Source of the DNA: Bacteroides caccae
GTDB lineage: Bacteria; Bacteroidota; Bacteroidia; Bacteroidales; Bacteroidaceae
Length of the DNA stretch: 64,000 nt
Reading direction: 5' to 3'
Assembly: GCF_002222615.2 (NCBI RefSeq)
Contig: NZ_CP022412.2
Span: forward strand, 2,790,001-2,854,000
Below, piece by piece: positions 1-9,805 of this stretch. The notes beneath the pieces were generated by a model, which saw nothing but the letters and a program-made list of their open reading frames with translations, searched no databases and was not told where the DNA came from. The position numbers were made by a program, and so were the translations under genes. Numbering within the stretch: the stretch's first letter is position 1; every line of letters starts with the position of its first letter.

Positions 1-131
1 AGAATTATGCAACAACAAAGATTGATTTATTAAATACGAGGGGTAGAAATGTGTTAACTCGGACTTAGTTTATAACCGTTGTCTTACTCTGATATAGGGC
101 TATACTCTATATATCAAGGTTATTCCTTTAC

Positions 132-1181
132 TTATTTCTTATAAATCAACTTACTCGGCACCCCGTCTCCAAACAGGTTATCGCCCAATGTTGTGATCTT
201 ATTTCCCGTAGCCAATACATAGCGGAGATTGTCACATCCCATAAATGCGCCGAACTCGATAGCAGTCACGCTGGCCGGAAGTTCGAGTGTACCGCAAAGA
301 CGTCCGCAGTTACTGAATACACGCTGTCCGATCGATTTGAGATTATGAGGTAACTTCATTCTCAATAAATATTTTTTTTGTGAGAAAGTAAAGTCAGGGA
401 TAGCTGTTGCGTTTGTTCTGGAAATATCCACTGAAACAAGGTTCGGCATATAGTCGCGGATAAGTTTGAAGTCGGCGTTGTCCAGTTTGCCTTCTATGGT
501 GAGGAAGTTGATGTCTCTGGGTTGCAGACCGGATTTCAGGATTTCTTCTTCCAGTTTGCCCATTGCTCCCACTTGCAAAGTGGTTTCTACCGGTTCTCCC
601 TCTATGAAAGCAAACTTTTCCCACCTATTCTTATAACGGTATTCATCGCTGCTGCCCAGCGGAACGAAAATAGCGGTAATGCTGTCCGCCAATGCCTCCG
701 GCAACAGGTTAGGAGCTGTCTTTTTCCGGATCTGGCAGATTTTCAGGTTCTCGCACCCTTTGAAGGCGGCGTCTTCGATGTTCTTGATTTTCTCGGAGAG
801 AATTATTTTCTCCAGGGTGGCTTTACCTTTAGTCACTCCGTCTACGATGTTCGAGAAAGCGTAAGTAGGGATGAAGTTCGGCATATAAACGCAAAGTTTT
901 CCGTTGGGATAGGTACCGGCTTTCCCGGTGTACATCTTGATGTCTGCATTCGAAATGTCCAATACTTTCAGGTTGGGAAATTCATCACGCAGATGTCTGA
1001 AGTCCTCGGCATTTATTTTACCGGTCAAAGTGAGGTGGGTGATACTGTTGGCCTCATCCTCCGTCATCATGGAAATCAGCGTTCCGGGTTTACTTACAAA
1101 ATAAGTCTTGCTCACTTGGGCGACTGCTCCTAATGCATTGGCAGCCAATATGAAACTAATCAATAGTAGTTTAATTTTCAT
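132..1181 (-). CDS. Secreted BspA-like leucine-rich repeat protein
   Basis: A predicted secreted protein of about 349 residues built from BspA/LRR_5-type repeats. The start is set at 1181, where the protein opens with a clear signal peptide (MKIKLLLISFILAANALGAVAQ, roughly 22 residues); an in-frame ATG eight codons upstream would put charged residues before it. Two longer internal repeats are visible, each with an LTLTGKI- or LTIEGKL-like strand followed by a PNLxxxDIS strand, plus several short units of the form F-x-x-C-x-x-L-x-x-x-x-L-P. Proteins of this family often sit at the cell surface and bind host or matrix proteins, but the ligand here is unknown. A TATATTTG promoter box lies on this strand at 1203-1210, diverging from the CPBP gene. 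No sorting tail or lipobox is seen. Confidence 0.8.
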   Translation of the reverse strand: MKIKLLLISFILAANALGAVAQVSKTYFVSKPGTLISMMTEDEANSITHLTLTGKINAEDFRHLRDEFPNLKVLDISNADIKMYTGKAGTYPNGKLCVYMPNFIPTYAFSNIVDGVTKGKATLEKIILSEKIKNIEDAAFKGCENLKICQIRKKTAPNLLPEALADSITAIFVPLGSSDEYRYKNRWEKFAFIEGEPVETTLQVGAMGKLEEEILKSGLQPRDINFLTIEGKLDNADFKLIRDYMPNLVSVDISRTNATAIPDFTFSQKKYLLRMKLPHNLKSIGQRVFSNCGRLCGTLELPASVTAIEFGAFMGCDNLRYVLATGNKITTLGDNLFGDGVPSKLIYKK

Positions 1182-1284
1182 AATTTTGCAGATTTGTTCA
1201 GGCAAATATAGGAAAAATAGGTAAGAGATAGTGTTTTTTTATGTTTTATATCTAATTTTGTAGCCGGATTAACAAATTGTAAAA

Positions 1285-2181
1285 ATGGAGGCAGAAAACA
1301 TTGTGGATAAAAAAGAACTGAAGGGACTTCCTATATGGGCGTGTATTTTGCTGTTTATAGTGGTGTTTTTTGTGTTTATGTTGTTGTATAGTGCATTGAT
1401 ACAAGGATTCCTTTCATTGGTTCTTGGAGTGGAGGCCCGTCACCCCGGAATAGTGGGGTATATTCTGCAAGAGACGGGTATGCTTTTGACCGCTTTGACT
1501 TCTGCTGTTATCATGCTTCGTTTTGAACGGCGTCCGTTCTCAGACTTGGGCTTGTCTGTCAAAGGACATGCGCGAGGATTGTGGTACGGATTGCTGATAG
1601 CTGTTCTGTTTTATCTGGTTGGCTTCGGACTGTCTCTGCTTTTGGGAGAAATAGAAGTGACCGGTTTTAAGTTTGAACCGGTGAATTTGCTCGGTTCGTG
1701 GGTCTTTTTTCTGTTGGTGGCGTTGTTTGAAGAGATTCTGATGCGCGGCTATATTCTCGGACGACTGCTTCATACACGTATGAATAAATTCCTGTCGTTA
1801 TTTATATCATCGGCATTGTTTGCCTTGTTACATATCTTCAATCCGGAAATAGATTTCTTGCCTATGCTCAATCTGCTACTTGCTGGCATGCTGCTGGGAG
1901 CTTCTTACTTGTATACAAAGAATCTTTGTTTCCCTATCTCCCTTCATCTTTTCTGGAACTGGATTCAGGGACCGGTGTTGGGCTACGAAGTGAGTGGTAA
2001 CAATTTCATATCTTCTATGCTGACTTTGCATCTGCCCGAGGACAATGTACTGAATGGCGGAGCCTTCGGGTTTGAAGGCTCGCTCATTTGCACAGTACTT
2101 ATGATTGTATTGACGATTCTGATTGTTTGGTGGGGGGAAAAGAGAGAGGCGATCAGTCTTGCGGTACCCCAATCATGCTAA
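1285..2181 (+). CDS. CPBP family intramembrane metalloprotease
   Basis: A polytopic membrane protein of 298 residues in the CPBP (CAAX protease and bacteriocin-processing) family. The three family motifs are visible in order: a glutamate pair in FEEILMRGYILGR near residue 149, a histidine in LLHIFNP near 183, and HLFWNW near 220. These supply the metal ligands and catalytic residues of the family. About eight hydrophobic segments can be counted. Known relatives cleave prenylated or peptide substrates within the membrane; the substrate here cannot be told. A TAATTTTG box at 1253-1260 is a plausible promoter. The 3' end overlaps the 3' end of the convergent tex gene by 29 bp, so the two mRNAs are complementary there. 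Confidence 0.88.
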   Translation: MEAENIVDKKELKGLPIWACILLFIVVFFVFMLLYSALIQGFLSLVLGVEARHPGIVGYILQETGMLLTALTSAVIMLRFERRPFSDLGLSVKGHARGLWYGLLIAVLFYLVGFGLSLLLGEIEVTGFKFEPVNLLGSWVFFLLVALFEEILMRGYILGRLLHTRMNKFLSLFISSALFALLHIFNPEIDFLPMLNLLLAGMLLGASYLYTKNLCFPISLHLFWNWIQGPVLGYEVSGNNFISSMLTLHLPEDNVLNGGAFGFEGSLICTVLMIVLTILIVWWGEKREAISLAVPQSC

Positions 2182-4285
2182 GTTGGATTCGTTTGCGGTC
2201 GGTATCCACATTTATAATCTTGACCATAACTTGCTGGTGAATGGATACGATTTCCGTAGGGTCGGAAATATATCGTTCGGCCAGTTGGGAGAGGTGTACA
2301 AGGCCATTCTCCTTGATACCTATATCGACGAAGGCACCGAAATTAGTGATGTTGCCTACAATGCCCGGAAGTATCATTCCTTCGCGCAAGTCGTTGATCG
2401 TACGTACGTTCTTATCAAATTCGAATACCTTAATGGTTTTACGAGGGTCACGTCCCGGTTTGTCGAGTTCTTGTAGGATGTCCTGTAAGGTAGGCAGTCC
2501 GACGGTGGGAGTGAGATAGTCGGAGATATTGATTTTCTGCCGGAGTTCCTTGTTAGCTATCAGTTCGTCGACGGTACATTTCAGGTCTTTGGCCATTTGC
2601 TCTACGATGTGGTAGCTTTCCGGATGTACGGCAGTGTTGTCCAACGGATTTTTGGCTCCGGGGATACGGAGAAAGCCGGCACATTGCTCAAAGGCTTTGG
2701 CACCCATGCGTGGGACTTTCATCAGTTCTTTCCGTGAGTTGAAGGCTCCGTTTTCTACACGATAGTTTACGATGTTCTGTGCCAGTTGAGGTCCCAGGCC
2801 GGAGATATACGTCAACAAATGGCTACTGGCTGTGTTCAGGTTGACACCAACGAGGTTGACACAGTTTTCTACTGTCTGGTCGAGTGCTTTCTTTAGCTTT
2901 GTCTGGTCCACATCGTGTTGGTATTGACCTACGCCGATAGATTTGGGATCGATTTTAACCAGTTCCGCCAATGGGTCCATGAGACGGCGGCCGATAGAGA
3001 CTGCTCCCCGTACTGTAACGTCATAGTCGGGAAACTCATCGCGAGCGATCTTGGAAGCTGAATAGATAGAAGCTCCTTGTTCACTGACCATGAATACGGG
3101 AATTTGGCGGTCAAACGTTTGACGGTTGATAAAGTCTTCCGTCTCGCGGCTGGCCGTTCCGTTGCCGATAGAGATTGCTTCTATCTGGTAGGCTTCTATC
3201 ATCTTGCGGAGTTTGGAAGCGGCTTCGCCGGGTTTGTTGACCGGGGGATGCGGATAGATATTTTCATTATGTATCAGGTTACCTTGTGCGTCTAGGCAGA
3301 CTACTTTGCATCCGGTACGGAATCCGGGATCAATTGCGAGCACCCGTTTCTGTCCCAATGGAGCGGTAAGCAGTAGCTGGCGGAGGTTTTCCGTGAACAC
3401 GCGTATGGCTTCTTCGTCCGCTTTTTCTTTGGATTGGGCGGCAAATTCCGTTTCAATGGAGGGTTTGAGCAGACGTTTGTAGGCATCGGCAGTGGCTTCG
3501 CTTACCTGATGGCTGCATTCGTTATTGCCTCGTACGAATTGGCGTTCCAAACGTTCGATACACGTCTCATCATCCGGAGTGATAGAGACTTTCAGCAGTC
3601 CTTCCGATTCTGCACGGCGGATAGCCAGCAAACGGTGGGAGGTGCAGCGTTTCAGAGACTCGGAGAAGTCGAAGTAATCCCGGTATTTGGCAGCTTCATC
3701 CTCTTTGCCTTTTACTACTTTGGCGATGATCTCCGCCTGTCGTCCGAACTGGTTACGCACTGCGTTGCGGGCATGTTCGTCTTCGTTCACTTGTTCGGCG
3801 ATGATGTCACGGGCACCTTTTAGGGCATCGTCTATGTCTTTCACGTCACCTTTGACGAAGGAGGAGGCGCGGACGGCAAGATTATTCTCCCGTTGTAGCA
3901 AGAGGATTGTGGCAAGCGGTTCGAGTCCTTTTTGGCGGGCGGCTTCCGCACGGGTTTTCCGTTTGGGTTTGTAGGGGAGATAGACATCTTCCAGTTCCGT
4001 AGGGTTCCAGGTGTCGTTGATGCGCTTCTCGAGCTCGGCGGTCAGTTTACCTTGTTCGGTGATAGTGCCGAGAATCGTTTCCTTGCGTTTGGCTATGTCG
4101 CACAGCTTATCGTGTTGCTCCTTGATCTGCTCTATTTGAACTTCATCCAGTCCACCCGTAGCTTCTTTACGGTAACGGCTGATGAATGGTATAGTGGCAC
4201 CTTCACCCAAAAGATGAAGGGTGCTGGCGATTTGTCTTTCCGGTATGCCTAATGATCCGGAAATCATCTTGTGAAATAATTCCAT
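2153..4285 (-). CDS. tex: Tex family RNA-binding transcription accessory protein
   Basis: A cytoplasmic nucleic-acid-binding protein of about 710 residues, the normal Tex length. The start at 4285 (MELFHKMISGSLGI) matches the family; an upstream in-frame ATG adds a non-homologous stretch. Domain order seen: helical N-terminal Tex domain to about residue 190, a YqgF/RNase H-like fold around residue 315 (VLAIDPGFRTGCKVV), helix-hairpin-helix around residue 495 (ISGLGPQLAQNIVNYR), and an S1 RNA-binding domain at about 632-700 (GIVGNITNFGAFVDIG). Family members act in transcription and RNA metabolism; the exact role in Bacteroides is not known. A minus-strand TATTTTTG box at 4314-4321 is the likely promoter, in the divergent gap shared with the sensor kinase. 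Confidence 0.95.
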   Translation of the reverse strand: MELFHKMISGSLGIPERQIASTLHLLGEGATIPFISRYRKEATGGLDEVQIEQIKEQHDKLCDIAKRKETILGTITEQGKLTAELEKRINDTWNPTELEDVYLPYKPKRKTRAEAARQKGLEPLATILLLQRENNLAVRASSFVKGDVKDIDDALKGARDIIAEQVNEDEHARNAVRNQFGRQAEIIAKVVKGKEDEAAKYRDYFDFSESLKRCTSHRLLAIRRAESEGLLKVSITPDDETCIERLERQFVRGNNECSHQVSEATADAYKRLLKPSIETEFAAQSKEKADEEAIRVFTENLRQLLLTAPLGQKRVLAIDPGFRTGCKVVCLDAQGNLIHNENIYPHPPVNKPGEAASKLRKMIEAYQIEAISIGNGTASRETEDFINRQTFDRQIPVFMVSEQGASIYSASKIARDEFPDYDVTVRGAVSIGRRLMDPLAELVKIDPKSIGVGQYQHDVDQTKLKKALDQTVENCVNLVGVNLNTASSHLLTYISGLGPQLAQNIVNYRVENGAFNSRKELMKVPRMGAKAFEQCAGFLRIPGAKNPLDNTAVHPESYHIVEQMAKDLKCTVDELIANKELRQKINISDYLTPTVGLPTLQDILQELDKPGRDPRKTIKVFEFDKNVRTINDLREGMILPGIVGNITNFGAFVDIGIKENGLVHLSQLAERYISDPTEIVSIHQQVMVKIINVDTDRKRIQLSMIGVPQD

Positions 4286-4402
4286 AAACAGTTTTTTGAA
4301 AATGAATGAGCGACAAAAATACATATAAATCTGTTATACCCGACAAGTTTTGTTATATTTGCATGCAAAATAAAAAAGGTCGCAGATTAAAACAACACAA
4401 TT

Positions 4403-6328
4403 ATGTCGAGATATGTAGGATACCTGTTCGTCTGTATTCTTTGGCTGTTCGTGCCTATGGGGGCATGGGCTGTCTCTAAAGATAAGAATCCCATTCTGAT
4501 TATCTGCTCCTATAATCCGGCAGCGCACCAGACTTCGGTCACCATTTCCGATTATATGGAAGAATATGGCAAACTGGGAGGGCAGCGTGACATTATCATT
4601 GAAAACATGAACTGCAAAAGTTTCTCGGAAGCTCCGCTCTGGAGTGATATGATGACGCAGATTCTTTCTAAATACCAGGGAGAGAAGCATCCGGGACAAA
4701 TTATTTTATTGGGTCAGGAAGCATGGGCGGCTTATTTGTCACAAAGGGATTCGATGCAGATAAAAGTGCCGGTCATGTGTAGCCTCGCGAGTAGTAATAT
4801 CGTAATATTACCGAAGGATACCGTGAAGAATCTTGATAGCTGGATGCCCGAATCCGTAGATATTTTTGTTGACCACATGGATATTCCGGAACTCGAATCG
4901 GGCTTTATCAATCAGTATGATATAGAGGGGAATATACGTATGCTCCGGGCGTTTTATCCAAAAACGGAGCATATCGCTTTTATATCGGATAATACGTATG
5001 GCGGTGTGACTATGCAGGCATTGGTACGGAAGGAAATGGAAAAGTTCCCCGATTTGGATTTGATTCTTATGGACGGGCGTAAGCATACTATCTACACGAT
5101 TGTGGAGGAGTTGAGACATTTGCCGGAAAATACGGTTATTATGGTGGGGACTTGGCGTGTGGATATGAATGAGGGGTATTTCATGCGGAATGCCACTTAT
5201 GCCATGATGGAGGCGACTCCCGCTATTCCGGCTTTTACACCTTCTTCGGTGAGCTTGGGGTCTTGGGCAATTGGCGGCGTGCTTCCTGACTATCGGAAAG
5301 TGGGAAAGGAAATGGCACAGGAATCTGTACGAATGGATAGTCAGCCGGGAGATACGGCGAAACATCTTTCCGTGATTGGTTGTAAGGCTGTATTGGATAG
5401 CCGAAAGGTGAAGGAATGGGGATTGAATCCGAAAGTCTTGCCTTTTGATGTGCAGCTTATTAATCAGCCGGTTTCTTTCTATCAGCAGTATACGTATCAG
5501 ATTTGGTCCGCTTGTGCGCTGTTTGTGATATTGGTGCTCGGATTATGTATTTCGCTGTTTTATTATTTCCGCACGAAACGTTTGAGGGATGAATTGTTGA
5601 AATCGGAGAAGGATCTGCGTGTAGCGAAGGATAGGGCGGAAGAATCGAATCGTCTGAAAAGTGCTTTTCTAGCTAATATGAGCCATGAGATACGAACGCC
5701 GTTGAATTCTATTGTCGGCTTTTCGGATGTACTGGCGGTAGGCGGCAGCACAGAGGAGGAACAACAGTCCTATTATCAGATTATTAAGACGAACTCAGAT
5801 TTGTTACTTCGCCTGATTAACGATATTCTTGATCTTTCACGTCTGGAGGCGAACCGGGTGACGCTGACTTGGGAGGAGTGTGATGTGGTGCAGTTATGCA
5901 ACCAGGTGGTGGCTTCTGTCAGTTTCTCGCGACGGTCGGATAATCAGTTTCTATTCAATACATCTTTCGAGAGTTTCCGAATGGAGACGGACGTGCAGCG
6001 TATGCAGCAGGTGATTATCAATTTGATGTCCAATGCCGATAAGTTTACAAAACAGGGAAAGATAACATTGGATTTTTCGGTGAATGAGGAGACGCAAATG
6101 GCTGTCTTTTCGGTGACGGACACGGGATGCGGTATTCCGAAGGAGAAACAGGCGTTGGTGTTCGAGCGTTTTGAAAAACTGAATGAATATGCGCAGGGGA
6201 CAGGTTTGGGACTGTCTATCTGTAAATTGATTGTGTATAAATGGAAAGGAGAGATATGGATTGATCCTGATTACACAGGAGGGGCACGGTTTGTTTTCTC
6301 TCACCCGCTAAATATAGAAAAAGAATGA
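4403..6328 (+). CDS. Sensor histidine kinase with ABC-binding-protein-like periplasmic domain
   Basis: A membrane histidine kinase of 641 residues. Residues 1-23 form a signal peptide or first membrane anchor. Residues 25-360 resemble an ABC-transporter substrate-binding protein (opening PILIICSYNPAAHQT) and should face the periplasm. A membrane segment lies near 368-390, followed by a short coiled linker and a HisKA domain with the phosphoacceptor at His428 in NMSHEIRTPLNS. The ATPase lobe has its N box near 542 and DTGCGIP and GTGLGLSI motifs after 570. No receiver or output domain is attached and no response regulator is adjacent. The stop codon overlaps the start of the next gene (ATGA), so the kinase and the secreted 5'-nucleotidase are probably translated together. 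A TATATTTG box at 4354-4361 is a likely promoter. Confidence 0.9.
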   Translation: MSRYVGYLFVCILWLFVPMGAWAVSKDKNPILIICSYNPAAHQTSVTISDYMEEYGKLGGQRDIIIENMNCKSFSEAPLWSDMMTQILSKYQGEKHPGQIILLGQEAWAAYLSQRDSMQIKVPVMCSLASSNIVILPKDTVKNLDSWMPESVDIFVDHMDIPELESGFINQYDIEGNIRMLRAFYPKTEHIAFISDNTYGGVTMQALVRKEMEKFPDLDLILMDGRKHTIYTIVEELRHLPENTVIMVGTWRVDMNEGYFMRNATYAMMEATPAIPAFTPSSVSLGSWAIGGVLPDYRKVGKEMAQESVRMDSQPGDTAKHLSVIGCKAVLDSRKVKEWGLNPKVLPFDVQLINQPVSFYQQYTYQIWSACALFVILVLGLCISLFYYFRTKRLRDELLKSEKDLRVAKDRAEESNRLKSAFLANMSHEIRTPLNSIVGFSDVLAVGGSTEEEQQSYYQIIKTNSDLLLRLINDILDLSRLEANRVTLTWEECDVVQLCNQVVASVSFSRRSDNQFLFNTSFESFRMETDVQRMQQVIINLMSNADKFTKQGKITLDFSVNEETQMAVFSVTDTGCGIPKEKQALVFERFEKLNEYAQGTGLGLSICKLIVYKWKGEIWIDPDYTGGARFVFSHPLNIEKE

Positions 6329-8070
6329 AACGATTTACATTGATTTATGTTTGGCTTCTTTTCCTCGTGCTGTCCGTTGTGGCGCAGGAAAAAGTGGTGA
6401 AGCTGAAGATTGTACAAACAAGTGATGTGCACGGCAACTATTATCCTTATAACTTTATAACCCGTCAGGAATGGAAAGGCAGCTTGGCGCGAATCTATTC
6501 TTTTGTACAGAAAGAGCGCCGGGAGTATAAAGAGAATCTTATTTTACTCGATAATGGTGATATCTTGCAGGGACAACCTACAGCTTATTACTATAATTAT
6601 ATAGATACGGTATCTCCTCATCTTTGTGCGGAGATGATGAACTATATGAAATATGATGCCGGCAATATGGGTAATCATGATGTGGAAACCGGACGCAGTG
6701 TGTTCGACCGTTGGATCGGGACTTGTGATTTCCCTATATTGGGAGCGAACATCATAGATACGTCTACCGGAGAAACGTATCTGCCACCGTACAAGGTACT
6801 GAGGCGTGACGGTGTGAAAATAGTTATCTTGGGAATGATTACCCCGGCTATTCCTGCATGGCTTTCCGAAAATTTGTGGAAGGGATTGCATTTTGACGAT
6901 ATGGAGGAGACGGCTCGTAAATGGATGAAGATTATTCGTGAAAAAGAGAATCCGGACTTAGTGATTGGCTTGTTCCATGCGGGGCAGGAAGCGTTTAAAA
7001 TGTCCGGCAAATATAATGAGAACGCATCTCTGAATGTGGCGAAGAATGTACCGGGATTTGATATGGTATTAATGGGGCATGATCATGCCCGTGAATGTAA
7101 GAAGGTGGTGAATATTGTCGGAGATTCGGTCTTGATTATTGACCCAGCCAGCAACGGGGTGGTGCTCTCTAATGTGGATGTCACTCTGAAATTGAAAGAC
7201 GGGAAATTGGTGGATAAAGATATCAGGGGGAGACTTACTGAAACGAAAGATTATGGAGTCAGCGAGGACTTTATGAAACATTTCGCTTCTCAGTATGAGA
7301 CCGTGAAGAGGTTTGTATCCAAAAAGATAGGTACATTTACTGAAAGTATCTCTACTCATCCTTCTTTCTTCGGGCCTTCTGCTTTCATTGATTTGATACA
7401 TACGTTGCAGCTTGATATTACGGGGGCGGATGTTTCTTTCGCTGCTCCGCTTTCATTTGATGCGGAAATAAAGGAAGGGGATGTATCTGTCAGTGATATG
7501 TTCAACCTGTATAAGTACGAGAATATGCTTTACGTGATGACATTGTCGGGAAAAGAAATTAAAGATTTTTTGGAAATGTCTTATTATATGTGGACAAATC
7601 GGATGAAATCGCCGGACGATCATTTGCTCTGGTTCAAGGAGAAGCGTCGCGAAGGTGCGGAGGACAGGGCCTCTTTCCAGAATTACAGTTTTAACTTTGA
7701 TTCGGCATCAGGCATTATTTATACGGTGGATGTCACCAAACCACAAGGAGAGAAGGTGACGATTGCCAGTATGGCCGATGGCTCTCCTTTCCTTATGAAC
7801 AAGGTATATAAGGTGGCTCTGAACTCTTATCGCGGTAACGGTGGTGGCGAGTTACTGACTAAAGGCTCCGGGATTCCACAGGAGAAATTGAAAGACCGTA
7901 TTATTTTCTCTACGGACAAGGACCTTCGCTTCTATCTGATGAATTATATCGAGAAGAAAGGGATAATGGACCCGAAGGCGTTGAACCAGTGGAAATTTAT
8001 TCCTGAAGAGTGGACAGTCCCTGCCGCCAAACATGATTATGAGTATTTATTCGGGGTGGTCAATAAGTAA
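6325..8070 (+). CDS. Secreted 5'-nucleotidase / metallophosphoesterase (UshA/CpdB type)
   Basis: An exported two-domain phosphoesterase of 581 residues. A signal peptide covers about residues 1-20. The N-terminal calcineurin-like metal-binding fold shows the full set of motifs: QTSDVHGN (Asp34, His36), DNGD at 76-79, GNHD at 116-119 and GHDH at 251-254. The C-terminal half (about 330-540) matches the 5'-nucleotidase substrate-binding domain. Enzymes of this type hydrolyse nucleotides, 2',3'-cyclic nucleotides or UDP-sugars in the periplasm; which is preferred here cannot be read from sequence. The gene begins inside the stop codon of the upstream sensor kinase, implying translational coupling and perhaps a shared signal, for example nucleotide or phosphate supply. 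That link is inference. Confidence 0.92.
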   Translation: MKRFTLIYVWLLFLVLSVVAQEKVVKLKIVQTSDVHGNYYPYNFITRQEWKGSLARIYSFVQKERREYKENLILLDNGDILQGQPTAYYYNYIDTVSPHLCAEMMNYMKYDAGNMGNHDVETGRSVFDRWIGTCDFPILGANIIDTSTGETYLPPYKVLRRDGVKIVILGMITPAIPAWLSENLWKGLHFDDMEETARKWMKIIREKENPDLVIGLFHAGQEAFKMSGKYNENASLNVAKNVPGFDMVLMGHDHARECKKVVNIVGDSVLIIDPASNGVVLSNVDVTLKLKDGKLVDKDIRGRLTETKDYGVSEDFMKHFASQYETVKRFVSKKIGTFTESISTHPSFFGPSAFIDLIHTLQLDITGADVSFAAPLSFDAEIKEGDVSVSDMFNLYKYENMLYVMTLSGKEIKDFLEMSYYMWTNRMKSPDDHLLWFKEKRREGAEDRASFQNYSFNFDSASGIIYTVDVTKPQGEKVTIASMADGSPFLMNKVYKVALNSYRGNGGGELLTKGSGIPQEKLKDRIIFSTDKDLRFYLMNYIEKKGIMDPKALNQWKFIPEEWTVPAAKHDYEYLFGVVNK

Positions 8071-8161
8071 CTAATTTTGTTCATTTTGTCAGATAATCTT
8101 TTTGTTTGGTTGTATATCTGATTAATAGCTGGTATATTTGTCGCTAAAAAAGAGAGAGAGT

Positions 8162-9064
8162 ATGGAGATTCAAGGTGTTCCGAAAATAGGTATTTCTTCG
8201 GTAGTTCATTCCAAGCATATAGATCCTGACTGCATTGATGTGGTTGACAATGATATAGCGCTCTTCGATACGGAGAGCGTTGTTTCCTTGTATAGCGGAC
8301 CTAGTAAGCTGGAGGTAGTTACAGTGGGCCTCTGTTTGGGAGGTGGTAGTAAATTTAATATTAGTTTACGCGAGTATGAAATAGTTCCGGGACGAATGGT
8401 GATTGTCTTGCCGAATCAGATTATCGAGCATAGGTGGTTTAGTCCTGATTTCAAGGCTATTTTCTTTGCGGTATCAAAGAATTTGCTGGAAGCATTGCCT
8501 AAAGTGGGGAATGTACTTTCTCTGTTCTTTTATTTGAAAGATTATCCTTGTTTTGACCTTACGCCGCATGAACAGGATATTATCCGGGAATATTATAGCT
8601 TTATCAGGAAAAGATTGAAGAATAAGGAGGACTTGTATCGTAGAGAAGTCGTAATGGGACTGATGCAAGGTTTTTTCTTCGAACTTTGCAATATCTTTAA
8701 TAGCCATGCTCCGACTGCCGCCGCTACGGTGAAGAATAAAAGTCGGAAAGAGTATATATTCGAGCGTTTCTATGAATCTCTGATAGAATCTTATCAATCG
8801 GAACGTAGTGTGAAATTTTATGCCGACCAGTTGTGTCTGACACCGAAACATCTCTCAGGTGTGGTGAAAGAAGTCAGTGGTAAAACGGTGGGGGAGTGGA
8901 TTGATGAGCTGGTGATTCTGGAGGCAAAAGCGCTTCTGAATTCTTCGAGTATGAATATACAAGAGATTGCCGACCGGCTCAATTTTGCAAACCAGTCTTT
9001 CTTCGGGAAATATTTTAAGCATTATACCGGTATGTCTCCTAAAGAATACCGCAAAAGCCGATAA
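8162..9064 (+). CDS. AraC family transcriptional regulator
   Basis: A DNA-binding regulator of 300 residues. The ATG at 8162 is preferred because a purine-rich ribosome-binding region (agagagagag) sits directly in front; an upstream TTG at 8138 would extend the frame by eight codons. The N-terminal half looks like a cupin-like sensing domain. The C-terminal part, from about residue 205 to the end, contains the two helix-turn-helix units of the AraC family, including YADQLCLTPKHLSGVVKE and the closing NFANQSFFGKYFKHYTGMSP, which matches the family signature. It follows the nucleotidase by about 90 bp on the same strand and may be co-transcribed or separate. Its target is unknown. Confidence 0.92.
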   Translation: MEIQGVPKIGISSVVHSKHIDPDCIDVVDNDIALFDTESVVSLYSGPSKLEVVTVGLCLGGGSKFNISLREYEIVPGRMVIVLPNQIIEHRWFSPDFKAIFFAVSKNLLEALPKVGNVLSLFFYLKDYPCFDLTPHEQDIIREYYSFIRKRLKNKEDLYRREVVMGLMQGFFFELCNIFNSHAPTAAATVKNKSRKEYIFERFYESLIESYQSERSVKFYADQLCLTPKHLSGVVKEVSGKTVGEWIDELVILEAKALLNSSSMNIQEIADRLNFANQSFFGKYFKHYTGMSPKEYRKSR

Positions 9065-9116
9065 CGGAATATTCTGTTATCATATATGTTTTGTCTTCAT
9101 TGTGCGTTGTTTTTTA

Positions 9117-9701
9117 CTATAAGACGCCGGAACGTACCCGGCTTAGTGTTTCCGGCGTCATCAGCAGGTAAGAGGCGATATGTGCCAATGGAGCTCGTTT
9201 GATGATTTCCGGATGCGTTTCGAGCAGGAGGTTATAACGTTCACGTGCCGATTCGAAGCGCCATGAGTCCGCTTTGATTTGGGATACGATTAAAGAGTAT
9301 TCCAGTATTTTTTGATAAAACATATTGATTTCCCAATTTTCTTTGGCTAACTTAAATAGCATATCCCGCGGAAACATGTAAAGAACAACAGGCTCTAATG
9401 TTTCTACAATTAGTTTTGTCGGTACTTGTTTCAGGAAACTTTCAATACACATCACGATACATCCTTCGTAAGAGAAATGTTCGGTAACATCTTTTCCGTT
9501 TTTATAGTAATACTGCCTAAGCATTCCTTTGCCGACAAAAACAATTTCATGGGCTACTTCTCCTTCATTCAGTGCTATGGCTCCTTTCGGATATTCTTCA
9601 CGAATGAGAATGTTTTCGATCTGCCTTCTTCCCTCTATACTCATCTCCGGAAAGCGGGAGTTTACAACGGCGTTTACTGTCTCTCTTAATAGTGTGTCCA
9701 T
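9117..9701 (-). CDS. Crp/Fnr family transcriptional regulator
   Basis: A regulator of 194 residues with a cyclic-nucleotide-binding-like beta roll at about residues 25-115 (GEVAHEIVFVGKGMLRQYYY and following) and a C-terminal helix-turn-helix ending LAHIASYLLMTPETLSRVRS, the recognition helix pattern common in Bacteroidetes Crp/Fnr proteins. There is no cysteine cluster of the FNR type, so oxygen sensing through an iron-sulphur centre is unlikely; the effector is unknown. The gene diverges from the lipoprotein gene at 9806. A minus-strand TATTTTTG box lies at 9724-9731 in front of the start. Confidence 0.9.
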   Translation of the reverse strand: MDTLLRETVNAVVNSRFPEMSIEGRRQIENILIREEYPKGAIALNEGEVAHEIVFVGKGMLRQYYYKNGKDVTEHFSYEGCIVMCIESFLKQVPTKLIVETLEPVVLYMFPRDMLFKLAKENWEINMFYQKILEYSLIVSQIKADSWRFESARERYNLLLETHPEIIKRAPLAHIASYLLMTPETLSRVRSGVL

Positions 9702-9805
9702 TTCTTTTTTGTCTTGATGTGTGCAAAAATACTAAAAACGGTTGACATAAATCAAGTGTGGCACAAAAAAGATGTATCTTTGTACTTAAAATCAAGATGT
9801 AGGCG

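Noticed and set aside
1..131. Start of the window
   Set aside because: AT-rich, with no gene, RNA or clear terminator that I can support.
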